A stretch of DNA of 64,000 nt from an uncultured Phascolarctobacterium sp. (GCA_900545025.1 UQXH01000011.1:1-64000), one strand, 5' to 3'. Shown: positions 25,022 through 34,378, counted from the stretch's first letter. Notes: generated by a model not told the origin, from the letters alone. Numbers and translations: made by a program.

Positions 25022-25958
25022 GTTTATGCCCGCCTTGATTTTTATTGCCTTGCGTCAGCTTATGAATAATTTGTGCCAGTAAGCCCTGTTCATCTTCCGA
25101 CAGCAGCAGGCCTGCCAGTGTCAGCAGCATACCCGTCCACAATAGCGGCGTTAATGGTTCCGCCAGTACAATATGTGCTGTAAGTACGGTAATCAGCGGC
25201 GACAGGTAGATATAGGCTGCCGTCTTGGTAGCCCCGATGGTCTTGACGGCATAATTCCAGGTTACAAAGCAGGCTGCCGACGCCCCCAGTCCTAAAAATA
25301 GCAGATTCCCCATATTCACCGGTTTTAAATAACAGGCTGTCTTAAACGAAGTATCAAAAACAAACAGAAACGGCAGCATAAATAACAAACCCCAGCCAAA
25401 AATCACCCTTGTGGACTGAATAACATTAAAATTATAGCTGCCTATTATCTTACTGAACACGGAATAAAAGCCCCAGACACATACCGCCATAATAGTCAGG
25501 AAGTCCCCTAAGGGATTGAGCATCAGGCTGCGCCCGTTAAAGACGATGCAGACAATGCCGGCTAAGGCAAAAAGAAAACCCAGGAAAAAGCTTTTATGCA
25601 GCCGCTCACCCTGCAGGAACTTCTGCGCCAGCATAGCCGTAATAAACGGTATACAGGTCGTTATGACCGCCGCATTAGAAGCAGTTGTGTATTTCAGAGC
25701 AAAATTTTCCAGCAGAAAATACAGAGTAATACCGCTGATGCCGGCGCCGATAAAGATCCGCCGCTGCTGCCAGGTAAGATGCAGTCGCTGCGGACGCAGC
25801 AGCCACAGCACTACGAAGCCTAACAGAAAACGGGAAAAAAGGATTTCCAGCGGCTGGAAATCCTGTAAGAGTATCTTAGTAGAAATAAAGGTAGTACCCC
25901 ATAGAAATATTGTAAACAATGCAGCCAAATGGCCCTGCAAAAGCTTCCTACCCTGCAT
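25014..25958 (-). CDS. EamA-family (drug/metabolite) transporter
   Basis: 314 residues from ATG 25958, preferred over ATG 25964 because AAAGGA would be only one base from the latter. Ten membrane segments in two EamA repeats (about 8-140 and 150-290), with FLWGTTFISTKIL at the start and LSPLITVLTAHIVLAEPLTP in the second half. Exporter of unknown small metabolite, possibly an amino acid given the LysE partner overlapping its 3' end. Confidence 0.9.
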   Translation of the reverse strand: MQGRKLLQGHLAALFTIFLWGTTFISTKILLQDFQPLEILFSRFLLGFVVLWLLRPQRLHLTWQQRRIFIGAGISGITLYFLLENFALKYTTASNAAVITTCIPFITAMLAQKFLQGERLHKSFFLGFLFALAGIVCIVFNGRSLMLNPLGDFLTIMAVCVWGFYSVFSKIIGSYNFNVIQSTRVIFGWGLLFMLPFLFVFDTSFKTACYLKPVNMGNLLFLGLGASAACFVTWNYAVKTIGATKTAAYIYLSPLITVLTAHIVLAEPLTPLLWTGMLLTLAGLLLSEDEQGLLAQIIHKLTQGNKNQGGHKHE

Positions 25959-25999
25959 AAACATATCCTTTCATAACTGCCTTTAGTATTACACTATAT

Positions 26000-26028
26000 T
26001 TGACAATCATCCTCAGCAGCAATACAAT
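26000..26028 (+). promoter_or_regulatory. promoter of the RibU-like gene
   Basis: TTGACA (26000-26005), 17-base spacer, TACAAT (26023-26028), 41 bases before the start codon. No room for an FMN riboswitch. Confidence 0.75.
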
Positions 26029-26069
26029 AATCAATAATAACTGCTTGATTTATACAAATGGAGTAATTT

Positions 26070-26714
26070 ATGAATAATTTAAACAACAAAAAGCTGACGG
26101 TCCTGTCCCTGCTCTGCGCCATGGCTTACCTGCTCATGGTTACCATCAAGATTCCGATCATCCTGTTTCTCAAATATGAGCCCAAAGACATCATTATTAC
26201 CTTAGGCGGATTTCTGTATGGCCCCGCCGCTTCTGTTATCATTTCCAGCGTTGTTTCCGTACTGGAAATGTTCACCGCCAGTGATACCGGCATCATCGGC
26301 CTGATAATGAACATCCTGGCCAGCTGCAGTTTCGCCTGCACGGCAGCCTGGATTTATCATAAAAATCCTTCGCAGCGCAGTGCTTTCTTTGGTCTGCTTG
26401 CAGGCACTGCCTGCCTCACCGTGACAATGCTGGTCTGGAACTACGTCTTTCTGCCCATCTTCCTGCATTTTCCCCGCGCCGAAGTTGCTAAACTGCTCTT
26501 TCCCGCCATCCTGCCTTTTAACCTGCTGAAAGGCTCACTGAATACGGCGCTGCTTCTTTTACTGTATCGCCATGTGCTCAAGGCATTGACAACCAGCGGT
26601 CTGCTCTCTGCATCCAGTCCAAAACCTGCCGGAAAGAACTGGCTGACAGTAACAGCAGTATTTCTGTTGCTTACCTGCTTATTAGTCGCTGCTGCATTGC
26701 GCGGCTGGCTGTAA
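26070..26714 (+). CDS. ECF transporter S-component, RibU-like
   Basis: 214 residues, about six membrane segments. The stretch IILFLKYEPKDIIITLGGFL followed by GPAASVIISSVVSVLEM is the pattern of riboflavin-type S-components. It would bind a vitamin and use a shared ECF module encoded elsewhere. A final hydrophobic helix follows a short loop at about 185-195. GGAG precedes the ATG. Single gene between its own promoter and a strong terminator. Riboflavin as substrate is probable, not certain. Confidence 0.82.
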   Translation: MNNLNNKKLTVLSLLCAMAYLLMVTIKIPIILFLKYEPKDIIITLGGFLYGPAASVIISSVVSVLEMFTASDTGIIGLIMNILASCSFACTAAWIYHKNPSQRSAFFGLLAGTACLTVTMLVWNYVFLPIFLHFPRAEVAKLLFPAILPFNLLKGSLNTALLLLLYRHVLKALTTSGLLSASSPKPAGKNWLTVTAVFLLLTCLLVAAALRGWL

Positions 26715-26741
26715 AAAAAACTGCCTCACGGCAGTTTTTTT
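26714..26741. terminator. bidirectional terminator
   Basis: A short GC stem CTGCC/GGCAG (26721-26725 with 26730-26734) extended by A/T pairs, with T-runs at both exits; separates the convergent RibU-like and exported-protein genes. Confidence 0.85.
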
Positions 26742-26743
26742 AT

Positions 26744-27445
26744 TTAATGCTGCATCAGTTTATTGGCAAAATTACGCATTGCCTGATTCGGAGCCTGTTT
26801 AAAATCTGCAGGCGGCAAGGCAAAGGCCGTTTCCGCGTCAACAGTCTCACTGCATTCTACCACATCGAAACGTGGCAAATAGCTTACTTCATAGCCTTTC
26901 CAGTTTTCGGTATCCTTTTCAAAGTAGAAATACAGTTCGTTGCTGCCTCTGGTTACCTTATCGTAATCAAAGCCAGTAACATTATCATAACCGCCTTCCG
27001 GTCTGTTGGCAAACCAGCTGATCAGAGTTTCAGCAAAAGGCTTGCTCATACCCGGCAATTCCGGCAGTCTGTCATAAGTTTTATTGGCATAGTCAATAGT
27101 ATACCAGTAACCGCCTTTAACAAAGGTATTGCTGTTGCTAACTACTTTGCCTTCACCGTCAGTAATAATAACATGCTCAGCATTGATACCGTTCATCTCA
27201 TTGTATTCTGTACGGATATTGCGCACTCTCTGTGCCGCAGGCAGATTATTATAAGCTTCCGGAGTAAGCACATCAGCCATGTCTATCTGCTGCTTAACAA
27301 CCAGGTGCACAGGGTGCTTATCACTGTTCAAAGTGCTGCCCAGCAGCTTAAAAGTACGCTGACCGGGATTATAAGCCAATGCCACAGCACTGCAGAGTAT
27401 TGTCAGCAGGCAGGCTAACATAAAAACCACTAAGGACTTTTTCAT
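26744..27445 (-). CDS. exported protein of unknown function
   Basis: 233 residues from ATG 27445, which has GAGGTG 7 bases upstream; a GTG three codons earlier overlaps that site and is rejected. Cleavable signal peptide ending SAVALA-YNPG. The mature part contains VHLVVKQQIDMADVL, a repeated polar pattern and EKDTENWKGYEVSYLPRF. Looks like a secreted or periplasmic domain protein; no family recognised. Monocistronic. Confidence 0.8.
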   Translation of the reverse strand: MKKSLVVFMLACLLTILCSAVALAYNPGQRTFKLLGSTLNSDKHPVHLVVKQQIDMADVLTPEAYNNLPAAQRVRNIRTEYNEMNGINAEHVIITDGEGKVVSNSNTFVKGGYWYTIDYANKTYDRLPELPGMSKPFAETLISWFANRPEGGYDNVTGFDYDKVTRGSNELYFYFEKDTENWKGYEVSYLPRFDVVECSETVDAETAFALPPADFKQAPNQAMRNFANKLMQH

Positions 27446-27506
27446 TGGTATCACCTCATTTTTAAGATATTACTATTATACCATATTGTCATTCCATACT
27501 GTAAAG

Positions 27507-27542
27507 CAAAATACACCTCTGAAGTCCTTTTCAGAGGTGTAT
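27507..27542 (-). terminator. terminator of the liv/CBS/DUF951 operon
   Basis: 13-bp perfect stem (27511-27523 with 27530-27542), 6-base loop, TTTTG on the minus strand. Confidence 0.8.
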
Positions 27543-27550
27543 TTACTATT

Positions 27551-27748
27551 TCACTGTGCACTTTTGACGATTGCCTTAACCGCCTTTTCAAATTTACTGC
27601 GGGAAATCATGACGAAATGTCCGCAGCCACAGCATTTCATACCGAAATCCATACCTGTACGCGTAATTTCCCATTCATTACTGCCGCATGGATGGGCTTT
27701 TTTCATGCTTACCACGTCGCCGACATGGAAAACAGTTCCTTTGAGCAT
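27551..27748 (-). CDS. DUF951 small protein
   Basis: 65 residues. Conserved pattern VFHVGDVVSMKKAHPCGSNEW and MKCCGCGHFVMISRSKFEK with Cys-x-x-Cys, typical of DUF951, a Firmicute family of unknown role that may bind nucleic acid. The ATG overlaps the stop of the CBS-ACT gene by one base, so expression is coupled to it. Confidence 0.9.
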   Translation of the reverse strand: MLKGTVFHVGDVVSMKKAHPCGSNEWEITRTGMDFGMKCCGCGHFVMISRSKFEKAVKAIVKSAQ

Positions 27749-28410
27749 CAGTCGTCAACGCCCTCAAAGGTCATAATATCCGTAACAGGATAACCTGCCT
27801 CACGGATTTGCTCAATAATACCCATGCCATGTTCAGCCAGATCAGCGCGGATAGTTACTTCCGCACTGCCGTTTTGGTTCTGCTTGCTGACAATGGAAAT
27901 GATATTGATATTATTTTCCTTAAACAGGTTACTTACTTCGGCAATAACGCCTACCTTGTCGGTAGCGTCAAAGGTGATACGGGTACAGCTGCGGTCCATG
28001 CTCATGATTTCTACAAAGGCACGGAACAAATCATTTTGGGAGATGATACCGCACAGTTTATTGTTCTCATCAACTACGGGCAGCGCATTGACCCTATGCT
28101 TATACAGCTTATAAGCAACATATTCGATAGTATCGTCAGCATTGACGGTAATAACCGTCCTGCTCATAACGTCGCTTACTTTCAGGCGTCCCAGCAGGTA
28201 ATTAGCCTCATAACGGGACAAAGTGCTGGCATCGCTGGGTGACGCGCGACCGATATCATCGATAGTGATAATACCGCGTACGCGTTTAATATCATCTACG
28301 ACCGGGATGCTGACAAAACCCTTGCTGCGCATCAGTTCACGTGCTTCCAGCATGGACTGGTCTTCACTTACGGTAATAACAACGGGAGTCATAAATTCTT
28401 TTACTAACAT
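27748..28410 (-). CDS. CBS-pair and ACT domain protein (AcuB-like)
   Basis: 220 residues: two CBS domains (about 7-57 and 78-133; IPVVDDIKRVRGIITIDDI and LPVVDENNKLCGIISQNDL) and a C-terminal ACT domain (about 143-215; TDKVGVIAEVSNLFKENN). CBS pairs usually sense adenosyl nucleotides, ACT domains amino acids. Located 16 bases after livF in the branched-chain amino-acid transport operon, so it may tune uptake or a metabolic enzyme by amino acid and energy state; this is inference. Confidence 0.9.
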   Translation of the reverse strand: MLVKEFMTPVVITVSEDQSMLEARELMRSKGFVSIPVVDDIKRVRGIITIDDIGRASPSDASTLSRYEANYLLGRLKVSDVMSRTVITVNADDTIEYVAYKLYKHRVNALPVVDENNKLCGIISQNDLFRAFVEIMSMDRSCTRITFDATDKVGVIAEVSNLFKENNINIISIVSKQNQNGSAEVTIRADLAEHGMGIIEQIREAGYPVTDIMTFEGVDD

Positions 28411-28426
28411 TATCTCACTCTCCTTA

Positions 28427-29131
28427 TCAGCCGCCGAGATATGCCTTGCGCACGGCTTCGCTGCTTGCCAGCTCCTGCGCCGTACCGCTCAGGGTGATAC
28501 GCCCGGTTTCCAGGACATAGGCCTTATCGGCAATAGACAAAGCCATATTGGCGTTTTGTTCTACCAGGAGTACGGTTGTGCCGCTGGCATTGATTTCTTT
28601 TATTATATTAAAAATTTCCTTAACAAGCAACGGGGCCAAGCCCATAGAAGGCTCATCTAAAAGCAGCAGCTTCGGACGGCTCATCAGCGCACGTCCCATA
28701 GCCAGCATCTGCTGTTCGCCGCCGGACAAGGTACCGGACAGCTGGTCCTTACGCTCTAACAGACGCGGAAATTTTTGAAATACATCTTCCAGATCCTTGG
28801 CAATGCCATCCTTGTCCTTGCGCAGATAAGCGCCCAGCTCCAGGTTTTCCATAACCGTCATATTGGCAAAGACATGACGTCCTTCCGGAACCTGGCATAG
28901 CCCTAAGCTTACAATCTTATGGGCAGGCATACCGGAAATATCACGGTCCTCATAAATAATGCGTCCTGTCTTCGGCTTCATCAGACCGGAAATAGTACGC
29001 AGCGTAGTAGATTTACCAGCGCCGTTAGAGCCTATCAGCGCCACAATCTCGCCGTCAGGCACATTCAGACTGATGCCTTTGATAGCGTGGATAGCGCCGT
29101 AATAGACATTGATATCTTCAACTCTTAACAT
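28427..29131 (-). CDS. livF: branched-chain amino acid ABC transporter ATPase LivF
   Basis: 234 residues. Walker A GSNGAGKSTTL (about 34-44), signature LSGGEQQMLAMGRALM, Walker B LLLLDEPSMGL. Cytoplasmic ATPase of the HAAT family. ATG overlaps the livG stop by one base. Confidence 0.96.
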   Translation of the reverse strand: MLRVEDINVYYGAIHAIKGISLNVPDGEIVALIGSNGAGKSTTLRTISGLMKPKTGRIIYEDRDISGMPAHKIVSLGLCQVPEGRHVFANMTVMENLELGAYLRKDKDGIAKDLEDVFQKFPRLLERKDQLSGTLSGGEQQMLAMGRALMSRPKLLLLDEPSMGLAPLLVKEIFNIIKEINASGTTVLLVEQNANMALSIADKAYVLETGRITLSGTAQELASSEAVRKAYLGG

Positions 29132-29904
29132 CAGTTGATTACCTCCTCGCCTAAATATGCCTCGATTACGCGGCTGTTATTCTTAATCTCATCAGGAGTA
29201 CCTTCGGCAATCTGACAGCCGTATTCCAATACGTAGATACGCTCGCAGACTCCCATGACAAGCCCCATATCATGTTCGATAAGCAGAATGGAGAGCTTGA
29301 ATTCGTTGCGTATCCAGCGAATCATCTCCATCAGCTCCTTGGTTTCCTGCGGATTCATACCTGCCGCAGGTTCGTCCAGCAGCAGCAGCTTCGGCTCGGT
29401 TGCCAACGCACGGGCAATTTCCAGACGGCGCTGCTCGCCATACGGCAAGTTTTTAGCCGTTTCATAAGCCTTATGCTCCAAATGGAAGATTTTTAATAAA
29501 TCCAATGCTTTCTGCGTGATGGCATCTTCTTCCTGCAGATACTTGCCGGTACGCAGGACGGCGTCGGCTAATCCGTAGGAAACATGCATATTATAGGCAA
29601 TCTTTACGTTGTCGATAACGCTGAGCTCGGAAAACAGACGGATATTCTGGAATGTACGCGCCATACCCATCTGGGTCACCTGATAGGATTTCTTGCCGCT
29701 GCTTTTCTTACCGTTAAAATAAATATCGCCTTCAGTCGGCGTATAAACGCCGGTAATCATATTAAAGACGGTGGTCTTACCGGCGCCGTTAGGACCGATA
29801 AGGCCGATAAGTTCGCCCTCGTCGATGTGCATGGTCAGGTTGGAAACGGCACGCAGGCCGCCGAAAACCATGGAAATATTATTTACCTTCAGCAGCTCTG
29901 CCAT
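29131..29904 (-). CDS. livG: branched-chain amino acid ABC transporter ATPase LivG
   Basis: 257 residues from ATG 29904, which has GGAGGT 8 bases upstream; a longer reading to 29934 lacks a site and would extend further into livM. Walker A GPNGAGKTTVFN, signature LPYGEQRRLEIARALA, Walker B LLLLDEPAAGM, plus the LivG-type C-terminus. The start overlaps the livM 3' end by 26 bases. Confidence 0.96.
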   Translation of the reverse strand: MAELLKVNNISMVFGGLRAVSNLTMHIDEGELIGLIGPNGAGKTTVFNMITGVYTPTEGDIYFNGKKSSGKKSYQVTQMGMARTFQNIRLFSELSVIDNVKIAYNMHVSYGLADAVLRTGKYLQEEDAITQKALDLLKIFHLEHKAYETAKNLPYGEQRRLEIARALATEPKLLLLDEPAAGMNPQETKELMEMIRWIRNEFKLSILLIEHDMGLVMGVCERIYVLEYGCQIAEGTPDEIKNNSRVIEAYLGEEVIN

Positions 29905-30838
29905 CTTTCTTACCTCCAAATCTGAACATTTCACGGCTTAATTCCACGCTGCCGAAGAGGCCTTGCGGACGACGCAGCATCAAGACGATAAGGGTGATAG
30001 AATAAATAATCATACGCCATTCAGGATAATCTGACAAATAAGCGGAAATAAAGGTCAGGAGCACCGCGCCGGTAATAGCGCCGGTCATGGAGCCTAAGCC
30101 GCCCAAAACAACCATGGTCAGGATATCGAAAGAACGCATAAAGGTAAAGGATGCCGGATGAGCCAGGAAGAAATAGTGACTGAACAGCGCACCGGCAGTA
30201 CCGGCAAAGGCCGCACCTAAGGTGAAAGCCATTACCTTGTATTTGGTAGTATTGATGCCCATGGTATCCGCTGCAATCTCATTTTCACGAATAGCCAGAC
30301 AGCAGCGGCCGGGAGCGGAATTCTTAAAGTTCTTAATAAAGAAGATGATGAAGATCATAATCCAGAATACATAGGCAAAGGTAGTCAGACGCGGAATACC
30401 CATCAAACCGGAAGCGCCGCCTACATAGTCGATATTCAGGATACAGATACGGATAATCTCGCCTAAACCCAAGGTAGCGATGGCCAGATAGTCGCCGTTT
30501 AAGCGCAGTGTAGGCAGGCCAATCATAAAGCCCAGGATACCCGCAGCCACAGTGCCTACAAGCAGAGCAAGCTCATAAGGCAGGCCCAATTTAACCGTAA
30601 TAATAGCACTGGTATAGGCACCTACAGCCATAAAACCGGCGTGGCCGATAGAAAACTGTCCGGTATAGCCGTTAATCAGGTTAAGGCTGACAGACAGGAT
30701 GATATTGATGCAGATTAAAATAATATTCAGTTCCCAGAAGGGACCAATCAAGCCGCCGAACATCAGGCCCTGCAGGACTGCAAACAGTAAAGCACAGCCG
30801 GCGATGGCGGTCAAATCGAATTTTCTTATCGGATTCAT
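29879..30838 (-). CDS. livM: branched-chain amino acid ABC transporter permease LivM
   Basis: 319 residues from ATG 30838 (AGGTG 7 bases upstream); a GTG at 30847 directly after the livH stop is an alternative. About nine membrane segments with NLINGYTGQFSIGHAGFMAV and LRLNGDYLAIATLGLGEI, the coupling region of LivM permeases. Confidence 0.95.
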   Translation of the reverse strand: MNPIRKFDLTAIAGCALLFAVLQGLMFGGLIGPFWELNIILICINIILSVSLNLINGYTGQFSIGHAGFMAVGAYTSAIITVKLGLPYELALLVGTVAAGILGFMIGLPTLRLNGDYLAIATLGLGEIIRICILNIDYVGGASGLMGIPRLTTFAYVFWIMIFIIFFIKNFKNSAPGRCCLAIRENEIAADTMGINTTKYKVMAFTLGAAFAGTAGALFSHYFFLAHPASFTFMRSFDILTMVVLGGLGSMTGAITGAVLLTFISAYLSDYPEWRMIIYSITLIVLMLRRPQGLFGSVELSREMFRFGGKKDGRAAEGK

Positions 30839-30847
30839 ACCGCTCAC

Positions 30848-31738
30848 CTACACTTTCTCACGTACATTTTTGCCTAATAAACCGGCCGGTTTATACAGCA
30901 GGATCAGGATCAGGATGCCAAAAGCCGCAGCATCGCGGAAGGTAGAGGAAATAAAGCCGCTGACCATTGCTTCTACTACGCCCAGGATGATGCCGCCGAT
31001 CATAGCGCCCGGTATAATGCCGATACCGCCAAGGACTGCGGCAACGAAAGCTTTCAGGCCGGGCATCATACCCATCAGCGGGTCGATGGAGTTGTAGTAT
31101 ACGCCTACCAGCACGCCACCGGCAGCTGCCAGTGCACTGCCCAGTGCAAAGGTCATGGAGATGACCCTGTCGATATTGATGCCCATCAGCCTTGCCGCAT
31201 CGGCATCAAAAGAAACTGCGCGCATCGCCTTGCCGGCCTTGGTCTTGTTAACAATATAGGTCAGTACTGCCATAAGGATGATGGCGCTGACCAGGATAAC
31301 GATCTGCTGGCTGTTGGCAACCAGCGGACCGAAATTATACACCGTAGGCGTAAACACTGCCGGGAAAGTACGCGGCTGCGGAGATACCAGCAGAATCATA
31401 CCATATTCCAAAAAGAAGGAAACGCCGATAGCAGTAATCAGAATAGCGATACGCGGCGCATTACGCATGGGTTTATAGGCAATACGTTCAATAACGATGC
31501 CCACCAGCGCAGCACAGGCCATGGAAAGGATGATAGCGGGAATAAAAGAAAGCCCCAGCTGGGTGGTAGCAAAAAAGCCAAAATACGCTCCCAGCATATA
31601 GATATCGCCGTGAGCAAAATTGATCAGCTTGATAATACCGTAAATCATAGTATATCCCAGCGCAATCAACGCATAAATACTACCTAATGATATACCGTTT
31701 ATCAGCTGCTGAAAAAACTGATGAAGTAAGGTATCCAT
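30848..31738 (-). CDS. livH: branched-chain amino acid ABC transporter permease LivH
   Basis: 296 residues, about eight membrane segments. Typical LivH patterns: NGISLGSIYALIALGYTMIY at the N-terminus, INFAHGDIYMLGAY, and VAAVLGGIGIIPGAMIGG near the C-terminus. GGAGG precedes the ATG. Follows the second binding-protein gene after an 80-base gap with a hairpin. Confidence 0.96.
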   Translation of the reverse strand: MDTLLHQFFQQLINGISLGSIYALIALGYTMIYGIIKLINFAHGDIYMLGAYFGFFATTQLGLSFIPAIILSMACAALVGIVIERIAYKPMRNAPRIAILITAIGVSFFLEYGMILLVSPQPRTFPAVFTPTVYNFGPLVANSQQIVILVSAIILMAVLTYIVNKTKAGKAMRAVSFDADAARLMGINIDRVISMTFALGSALAAAGGVLVGVYYNSIDPLMGMMPGLKAFVAAVLGGIGIIPGAMIGGIILGVVEAMVSGFISSTFRDAAAFGILILILLYKPAGLLGKNVREKV

Positions 31739-31766
31739 AAAAATCCTCCAAAATTTGCTTGAATAT

Positions 31767-31800
31767 AAAAGGCTGTTGGTTATTACAACAACAGCCTTTT
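31767..31800 (-). terminator. hairpin between binding-protein gene and livH
   Basis: 12-bp perfect stem (31767-31778 with 31789-31800), 10-base loop. Only TTTT at the exit, so partial termination or mRNA-end protection is likely, which would keep binding protein in excess over permease. Confidence 0.6.
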
Positions 31801-31818
31801 AACTTTACCGAATATTAC

Positions 31819-32997
31819 TTAAGGGTTTACTTTTGTCTTAAAAGTCTGTGCGCCGTCTACATGTTCAATAATAACGGCACTCTTGATAGGATTATGCTGC
31901 TCGTCAAAAACAACCTCGCCGGATACGCCCTTGAAGCCGGAAATCTTACTCATAGCTTCGGCAATCTTAGCAGGCTCGGCAGACTTGGCATCTTCGATAG
32001 CTTTTGCTACCAGCAGAGCGGAATCATAAGCCAGCGCCGCGAAAACATCGGGCTTAGCGTTATACGCCTTCTGATATTCCTCAACAAATTTCTTGTTCAT
32101 CTCAGATGCTTCGTCCGAGGAATACAGGCTGGAGAAGTAAGTATTGTTCAAAGCAGCTTTACCGGCAATCTCCGGCAGCTTAGCGCTGTCCCAGCCGTCA
32201 CCGCCGGCAATAGGTACATCTATACCCAGTTCGCGTGCCTGTTTGATAATCAGGCCTACTTCCTGATAGTAGCCAGGAATGTAGATGAAGTCAGGATCCG
32301 CCACTTTAATCTTGGTCAGAGTGGACTTGAAATCTGTATCTTTCTGTAAAAAGGCTTCTTCAATAACTACATTGCCGCCTTTATTAGTAAAGTTTTCCGT
32401 AAAGAATTTTGCCAGGCCTTTAGAATAATCACTGGTATTATCAATGAGCACTGCCGCTTTTCTTACGCCCAGGTCGTTATAGGCAAAAGACGCCATTACC
32501 GTACCCTGGAACGGGTCGATAAAGCAGGCTCTGTAATTGTAGGTCCTCGTCTTGCCGTCAGCAGGATTAACCGTAATATCAGGATTGGTGCCCATAGGAG
32601 TTATCCCAAGCACCTTAGCACCGTTATTGATAGCTGATGCTGCAATTACCGCCGAAGATTGGTTTGGTCCGATAACGGCTACTACTCCGTCCTGTGAAAT
32701 AAGCTTCTGCATGCCGTTGGTCGCTTCGGAAGCTTCCGACTTAGTATCGGCAACGACTAATGATAGCTGCTTCCCGCCCAAGACGCCGCCTTTGGCATTG
32801 ATATCTTTAAATGCCAGGTCGATACCGTTTTTAGACGAGATACCGAAGCTTGCGCTGCCGCCGGTCATCTCCAGCAGGCCGCCTACTTTTACCGTCTTAT
32901 CGGAAGCACCTGAATCTGAGCCGCCGCAGCCGGTGCTCAACGCTGCAAACAACAAACCTGCCGTAAGTAGTGATAATAACTTGGTCCCTCTTTTCAT
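31819..32997 (-). CDS. branched-chain amino acid binding lipoprotein, second copy
   Basis: 392 residues. Lipobox STGC with Cys24, then a periplasmic type I binding fold: KVGGLLEMTGGSASFGISSK, VVAVIGPNQSSAVIAASAIN, YNYRACFIDPFQGTVMA, and SDYSKGLAKFF. Strong similarity over the full length to the 391-residue product of the next gene upstream, so it is a tandem duplicate. Ligand expected to be Leu/Ile/Val or a related amino acid. Confidence 0.94.
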   Translation of the reverse strand: MKRGTKLLSLLTAGLLFAALSTGCGGSDSGASDKTVKVGGLLEMTGGSASFGISSKNGIDLAFKDINAKGGVLGGKQLSLVVADTKSEASEATNGMQKLISQDGVVAVIGPNQSSAVIAASAINNGAKVLGITPMGTNPDITVNPADGKTRTYNYRACFIDPFQGTVMASFAYNDLGVRKAAVLIDNTSDYSKGLAKFFTENFTNKGGNVVIEEAFLQKDTDFKSTLTKIKVADPDFIYIPGYYQEVGLIIKQARELGIDVPIAGGDGWDSAKLPEIAGKAALNNTYFSSLYSSDEASEMNKKFVEEYQKAYNAKPDVFAALAYDSALLVAKAIEDAKSAEPAKIAEAMSKISGFKGVSGEVVFDEQHNPIKSAVIIEHVDGAQTFKTKVNP

Positions 32998-33025
32998 GAT
33001 TTATTCCCCCTCAAAAAAATTTATT

Positions 33026-33056
33026 AAAAAAGGCATGATTGGAACATGCCTTTTTT
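33026..33056 (-). terminator. terminator between the two binding-protein genes
   Basis: 12-bp stem (33026-33037 with 33045-33056), 7-base loop, T-run on the minus exit within the A/T end of the stem. Confidence 0.75.
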
Positions 33057-33113
33057 ATGAAATATAAACTTAATAAAATAAATCAGAAACCTTTGCCAAA
33101 CCTGGACTCTTAA

Positions 33114-34289
33114 TTACAGAGTAATTTTTTCTTTGAAGGTCGGTACGCCATTTTCCAAAGACAGAATCAGGGCGCCCATAATCGGGTTATGGTTTTTGTC
33201 AAAGGTAATCTTGCCGCTGGCAACCGGCAGGTCTTTGGTTTCAGCAATAGCTTTAGCCAGAGCGGTACCGTCGGTAGTGCCTGCGCGTTTCATAGCGTCA
33301 GCAAGGATCAGGCCTGCATTATAACCTTGCATTGCAAAGATATCGGGATCTTTCTGATATTTTTCTTTGTAGGCTTTAATGAAGTTCTGCACGGAAGGAT
33401 CGCTATCTTGAGCAGAGAATGCGCTTACATAGTAGCAGTTCTGCAAAGCTTCTTTACCAGCGATTTCAGCCAGTTTCGGGCTTTCCCAGCCGTCACTGCC
33501 CATCATCGGTACGGTCAGACCGATTTCACGTGCTTGTTTGATAATCTTGGAAACTTCTTCATAGTAACCAGGAACATAGATAGCGTCCGGGTTGCTTGCT
33601 TTAATCTTAGTCAGAGCAGCCTTGAAGTCCAGGTCCTTGGACAGGAATGCTTCTTTAGCTACGATTGTGCCGCCTTTACTTTCCAAAGTTTTTTGGAATA
33701 CATCAGCTAAGCCTTTGGAATAGTCGCTGGAAGAATCGAACAGGATAGCAACATTCTTAACTTGTAAAGTCTTATTGGCAAATTCTGCCATTACCTGGCC
33801 CTGGAACGGGTCAATGAAGCAAGCGCGGAACATGAAAGGTTTTACTTTGCCGTCATTATCCACGGTGATGCCGGGGGCAGTAGCGCTCGGTGCGATATGC
33901 GGAATCTTATTGCCTGCGGTAATCGGTGCAGAAGCTGCTACACAGCCGCTGGTTGCAGGACCTACGACCGCAACTACTTTATCCTGGGTAACAAGCTTGG
34001 TAACTGCGTTGCCTGCTTCGGAAGGCTCGGATTTGTTATCGCTTTCAACTACGGTGATTTTTTTGCCGTTGATACCGCCTTTAGCGTTCACTTCGTCCAC
34101 TGCCATTTTGAAGCCGGACAGGATTGCTTTACCATAATTAGCAACATTACCGGTTAATTCAAAAGAAGCACCTACTTTGATAGTGTCTCCGGAAGCAGCT
34201 TCTTTTTTATCGCCGCCGCAGCCGCTTACAACGGAGGCAAAGACCATAGCTGCCAAAGCAGCGCTAGCCAGTTTTTTCCAACTTTTCAT
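33114..34289 (-). CDS. livJ: branched-chain amino acid binding lipoprotein, first copy
   Basis: 391 residues from ATG 34289 with AGGGGAA upstream; a longer frame to 34358 adds a lysine-rich stretch before the signal peptide and is rejected. Lipobox VSGC with Cys24. Binding fold: KVGASFELTGNVANYGKAIL, VVAVVGPATSGCVAASAPIT, FRACFIDPFQGQVMA, SDYSKGLADVF. First gene after the liv promoter and separated from the second copy by a terminator, which should make it the most highly expressed. Confidence 0.94.
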   Translation of the reverse strand: MKSWKKLASAALAAMVFASVVSGCGGDKKEAASGDTIKVGASFELTGNVANYGKAILSGFKMAVDEVNAKGGINGKKITVVESDNKSEPSEAGNAVTKLVTQDKVVAVVGPATSGCVAASAPITAGNKIPHIAPSATAPGITVDNDGKVKPFMFRACFIDPFQGQVMAEFANKTLQVKNVAILFDSSSDYSKGLADVFQKTLESKGGTIVAKEAFLSKDLDFKAALTKIKASNPDAIYVPGYYEEVSKIIKQAREIGLTVPMMGSDGWESPKLAEIAGKEALQNCYYVSAFSAQDSDPSVQNFIKAYKEKYQKDPDIFAMQGYNAGLILADAMKRAGTTDGTALAKAIAETKDLPVASGKITFDKNHNPIMGALILSLENGVPTFKEKITL

Positions 34290-34378
34290 CTTTTCTTTTC
34301 CCCTTTTCTTTTTCTTATTGACGTTCATTATCAAATGGTTTTTCTCTTCCTCTGCCATTATGATAACTTATGTGCTTC

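Noticed and set aside
34290..34358. Lysine-rich N-terminal extension of the first binding lipoprotein
   Set aside because: It would precede the signal peptide; ATG 34289 gives a normal lipoprotein leader.
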